A DNA stretch of 64,000 nucleotides from Nocardia shimofusensis NBRC 100134 (lineage in GTDB: Bacteria; Actinomycetota; Actinomycetes; Mycobacteriales; Mycobacteriaceae). The number at the start of each line of letters is the position of its first letter. Within the stretch, counting starts at the first letter, position 1. Location of the stretch: contig NZ_BDBT01000002.1 in the NCBI RefSeq assembly GCF_001613125.1, forward strand, positions 310,001 to 374,000. Direction: 5' to 3'. The translations under genes were made by a program, and so were the position numbers. Positions 62,036-64,000 of the stretch are shown piece after piece. Under the pieces are notes generated by a model that saw only the letters and a program-made list of their open reading frames with translations, was not told the origin of the DNA and ran no database searches.

Positions 62036-62055
62036 GCCCCGGGAGTGTCCGGGGC
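62036..62055 (-). other. Hairpin between fusA and tuf
   Basis: GCCCCGG and CCGGGGC pair around a 6-nt loop within the 137-nt fusA-tuf gap. A second small hairpin (CCCTGC-GGAT-GCAGGG, 62000-62015) follows toward tuf. They could attenuate read-through or stabilise processed ends. No clear promoter for tuf was picked out. Confidence 0.4.
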
Positions 62056-62081
62056 AAGTGTGCCACCTGCCCCGGATGGGA

Positions 62082-64000
62082 TCACTCCCCGGTCGCCTTG
62101 GCGATGATCTCCTTCGACACGTTGGCCGGAACCTCCGCGTACGAATCGAACACCATGGAGTAGTTCGCCCGGCCCTGGGTCTTCGACCGCAGGTCACCGA
62201 TGTAGCCGAACATCTCCGAGAGCGGAACCAGCGCCTTGACGACACGGGCACCACTGCGTTCCTCCATGGCCTGGATCTGGCCACGGCGGGAGTTCAGGTC
62301 GCCGATCACGTCGCCCATGTAATCCTCGGGCGTGATGACCTCGACCGCCATCAGCGGTTCGAGGATCACCGGACCGGCCTTACGGGCCGCTTCCTTCAGT
62401 GCCTGCGAGCCGGCGATCTTGAACGCCATCTCGGAGGAGTCGACGTCGTGGTACGCGCCGTCGATCAGGGTCACCTTCAGGTTGACCAGCGGGTAGCCGG
62501 CGAGCACGCCGTACTGCATCGCATCCTGGGCACCGGCGTCCACCGAAGGAATGTATTCCCTCGGCACACGGCCACCGGTGACCTTGTTCTCGAACTCGTA
62601 GCTCGCACCGTCCTCGCCCACGAAGGGCTCCAGGCCGATGATGACCTTCGCGAACTGACCCGAGCCACCGGTCTGCTTCTTGTGGGTGAACTCGAGCTTC
62701 TCGACCTTCTTGGTGATCGTCTCGCGGTAGGCCACCTGCGGCTTGCCGACGTTCGCCTCGACCTTGAACTCACGACGCATACGGTCGACGAGGATGTCGA
62801 GGTGCAGCTCGCCCATGCCGCCGATGACGGTCTGGCCGGTCTCGGCGTCCAGCTTGACCGAGAAGGTGGGATCCTCTTCGGCCAGCTTCTGGATCGCGGT
62901 GCCCAGCTTCTCCTGGTCGGACTTGGTCTTGGGCTCGATGGAGACCTCGATGACCGGGTCCGGGAAGGTCATGGACTCGAGCACGATCTGGTTCTGCGGA
63001 TCGCACAGGGTGTCACCGGTGGTGGTGTCCTTGAGGCCGATCACCGCGTAGATGTGACCGGTGGAGACCTCGGGAACCGGGTTCTCCTTGTTGGCGTGCA
63101 TCTGGAAGAGCTTGCCCAGACGCTCCTTCTTGCCCTTGGTCGCGTTGATGACCTGAGCACCGGAGTCGACCTTGCCCGAGTACACGCGGATGTAGGTCAG
63201 CTTGCCGAAGAACGGGTGCACCGCGATCTTGAACGCCAGCGCCGCGAACGGCTCGTCGGCGCTCGGACGACGGGTGATGACCTCGTCTTCCTTGCCGGGC
63301 ACGTGGCCCTGCACGCTCTCCACGTCCAGCGGGGAGGGCAGGTAGTCGATCACGGCGTCGAGCATGGGCTGCACGCCCTTGTTCTTGAACGCCGAGCCGC
63401 AGAGCACGGGGTAGGCCTCGGAGTTGACCGTCAGCTTGCGAATGGCGCCCTTGATCTCGTCGATCGTGAGCTCCTCGCCGCCGAAGAACTTCTCCAGCAG
63501 CGCCTCGTCGGACTCCGCGACGGCCTCGAGCAGTTCCTGACGGTACTGCTCGGCCTTCTCGGCCAGATCGGCCGGGATTTCCTTGACCTCGTACTTTTCA
63601 CCGAGCTTGGTCTCGCCGGTCCACACCTTGGCGTTCATCTCGACCAGGTCGACGACGCCCTCGAAGGTGTCCTCGGCGCCGATGGGCAGCTGGATCACCA
63701 GCGGACGCGCGCCGAGGCGGTCCTTGATGGTCTGCACCGTGAAGTAGAAGTCGGCGCCCAGCTTGTCCATCTTGTTGACGAAGCACACGCGCGGCACGTC
63801 GTACTTGTCGGCCTGACGCCACACCTGCTCCGACTGCGGCTCCACGCCTTCTTTGCCGTCGAAGACCGCGACCGCGCCGTCGAGGACGCGCAGCGACCGC
63901 TCCACCTCGACGGTGAAGTCCACGTGGCCGGGGGTGTCGATGATGTTGATCTGGTTCTGGTTCCAGAAACAGGTCACCGCGGCGGAGGTGATGGTGATGC
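62082..64000 (-). CDS. fusA: Translation elongation factor G, N-terminus cut by window edge
   Basis: About 640 codons of the ribosomal translocase EF-G are visible, and the frame runs off the right edge. It begins inside the switch-I/G2 region ([12 protein letters not shown]), followed by G3 DTPGHVDF and G4 NKMDK. Then come domains II-V with GVDDxxxxN-free regions such as [24 protein letters not shown] and the C-terminal [14 protein letters not shown]. The missing part is the start with the P-loop. It is upstream of tuf in the expected order. Confidence 0.98.
   Translation of the reverse strand, partial: ITITSAAVTCFWNQNQINIIDTPGHVDFTVEVERSLRVLDGAVAVFDGKEGVEPQSEQVWRQADKYDVPRVCFVNKMDKLGADFYFTVQTIKDRLGARPLVIQLPIGAEDTFEGVVDLVEMNAKVWTGETKLGEKYEVKEIPADLAEKAEQYRQELLEAVAESDEALLEKFFGGEELTIDEIKGAIRKLTVNSEAYPVLCGSAFKNKGVQPMLDAVIDYLPSPLDVESVQGHVPGKEDEVITRRPSADEPFAALAFKIAVHPFFGKLTYIRVYSGKVDSGAQVINATKGKKERLGKLFQMHANKENPVPEVSTGHIYAVIGLKDTTTGDTLCDPQNQIVLESMTFPDPVIEVSIEPKTKSDQEKLGTAIQKLAEEDPTFSVKLDAETGQTVIGGMGELHLDILVDRMRREFKVEANVGKPQVAYRETITKKVEKLEFTHKKQTGGSGQFAKVIIGLEPFVGEDGASYEFENKVTGGRVPREYIPSVDAGAQDAMQYGVLAGYPLVNLKVTLIDGAYHDVDSSEMAFKIAGSQALKEAARKAGPVILEPLMAVEVITPEDYMGDVIGDLNSRRGQIQAMEERSGARVVKALVPLSEMFGYIGDLRSKTQGRANYSMVFDSYAEVPANVSKEIIAKATGE

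Overview
The window is high-GC actinobacterial DNA, most likely from a mycolic-acid bacterium of the Mycobacteriales/Nocardiales such as Nocardia. The signs are a mycofactocin locus, kshB (the 3-ketosteroid 9-alpha-hydroxylase reductase) with a KstR-type operator in front of it, and fusA-tuf near a Rv0688-like ferredoxin reductase and the mycofactocin genes. That gene neighbourhood resembles the rpsL-fusA-tuf-mft region of mycobacteria. No RNA genes or CRISPR arrays were found.

Left edge (1-2.5 kb): the C-terminal third of a TrpF-like isomerase, an overlapping VOC-family/MerR-TipAS gene pair read from a MerR-type promoter, and the remnant of an Rpn-family (PD-(D/E)XK transposase-like) gene.

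Centre (2.3-46.8 kb): one leftward operon of two giant nonribosomal peptide synthetase genes and a terminal mbtH. Transcription starts at about 46.8 kb. NRPS-A (6106 aa) carries an EntF-like starter C domain, five complete modules and the C domain of module 6. NRPS-B (8652 aa) carries the A-T half of module 6, modules 7-13 and a thioesterase. That makes 13 adenylation domains and no epimerisation domain. Three pockets give the serine code exactly (modules 1, 3 and 10). One is serine-like, one threonine-like, and the others are unassigned. The two proteins meet inside module 6, and each carries a related truncated adenylation-like stub of about 95 residues at the meeting end. No loading enzyme, tailoring enzyme or exporter for the peptide lies in the window.

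Right part (47.3-53.6 kb): a GAF/winged-helix regulator, then a leftward mycofactocin cluster. In transcription order this is mftA (41 aa, ending IDGMCGVY), a fused mftB-mftC, the glycosyltransferase mftF and the GMC oxidoreductase mftG. mftD, mftE and a recognisable mftR are absent. The fused gene keeps a well-placed ribosome binding site and GTG at the expected mftC start, so free MftC may also be made.

Right edge (53.9-64 kb): a divergent TetR gene, kshB behind a KstR box, an AlkD-like repair protein, a MurI-like racemase, a ferredoxin-reductase-type flavoprotein, an SPW-repeat membrane protein with its TetR regulator, an alpha/beta hydrolase, then tuf with a terminator and the 5'-truncated fusA.
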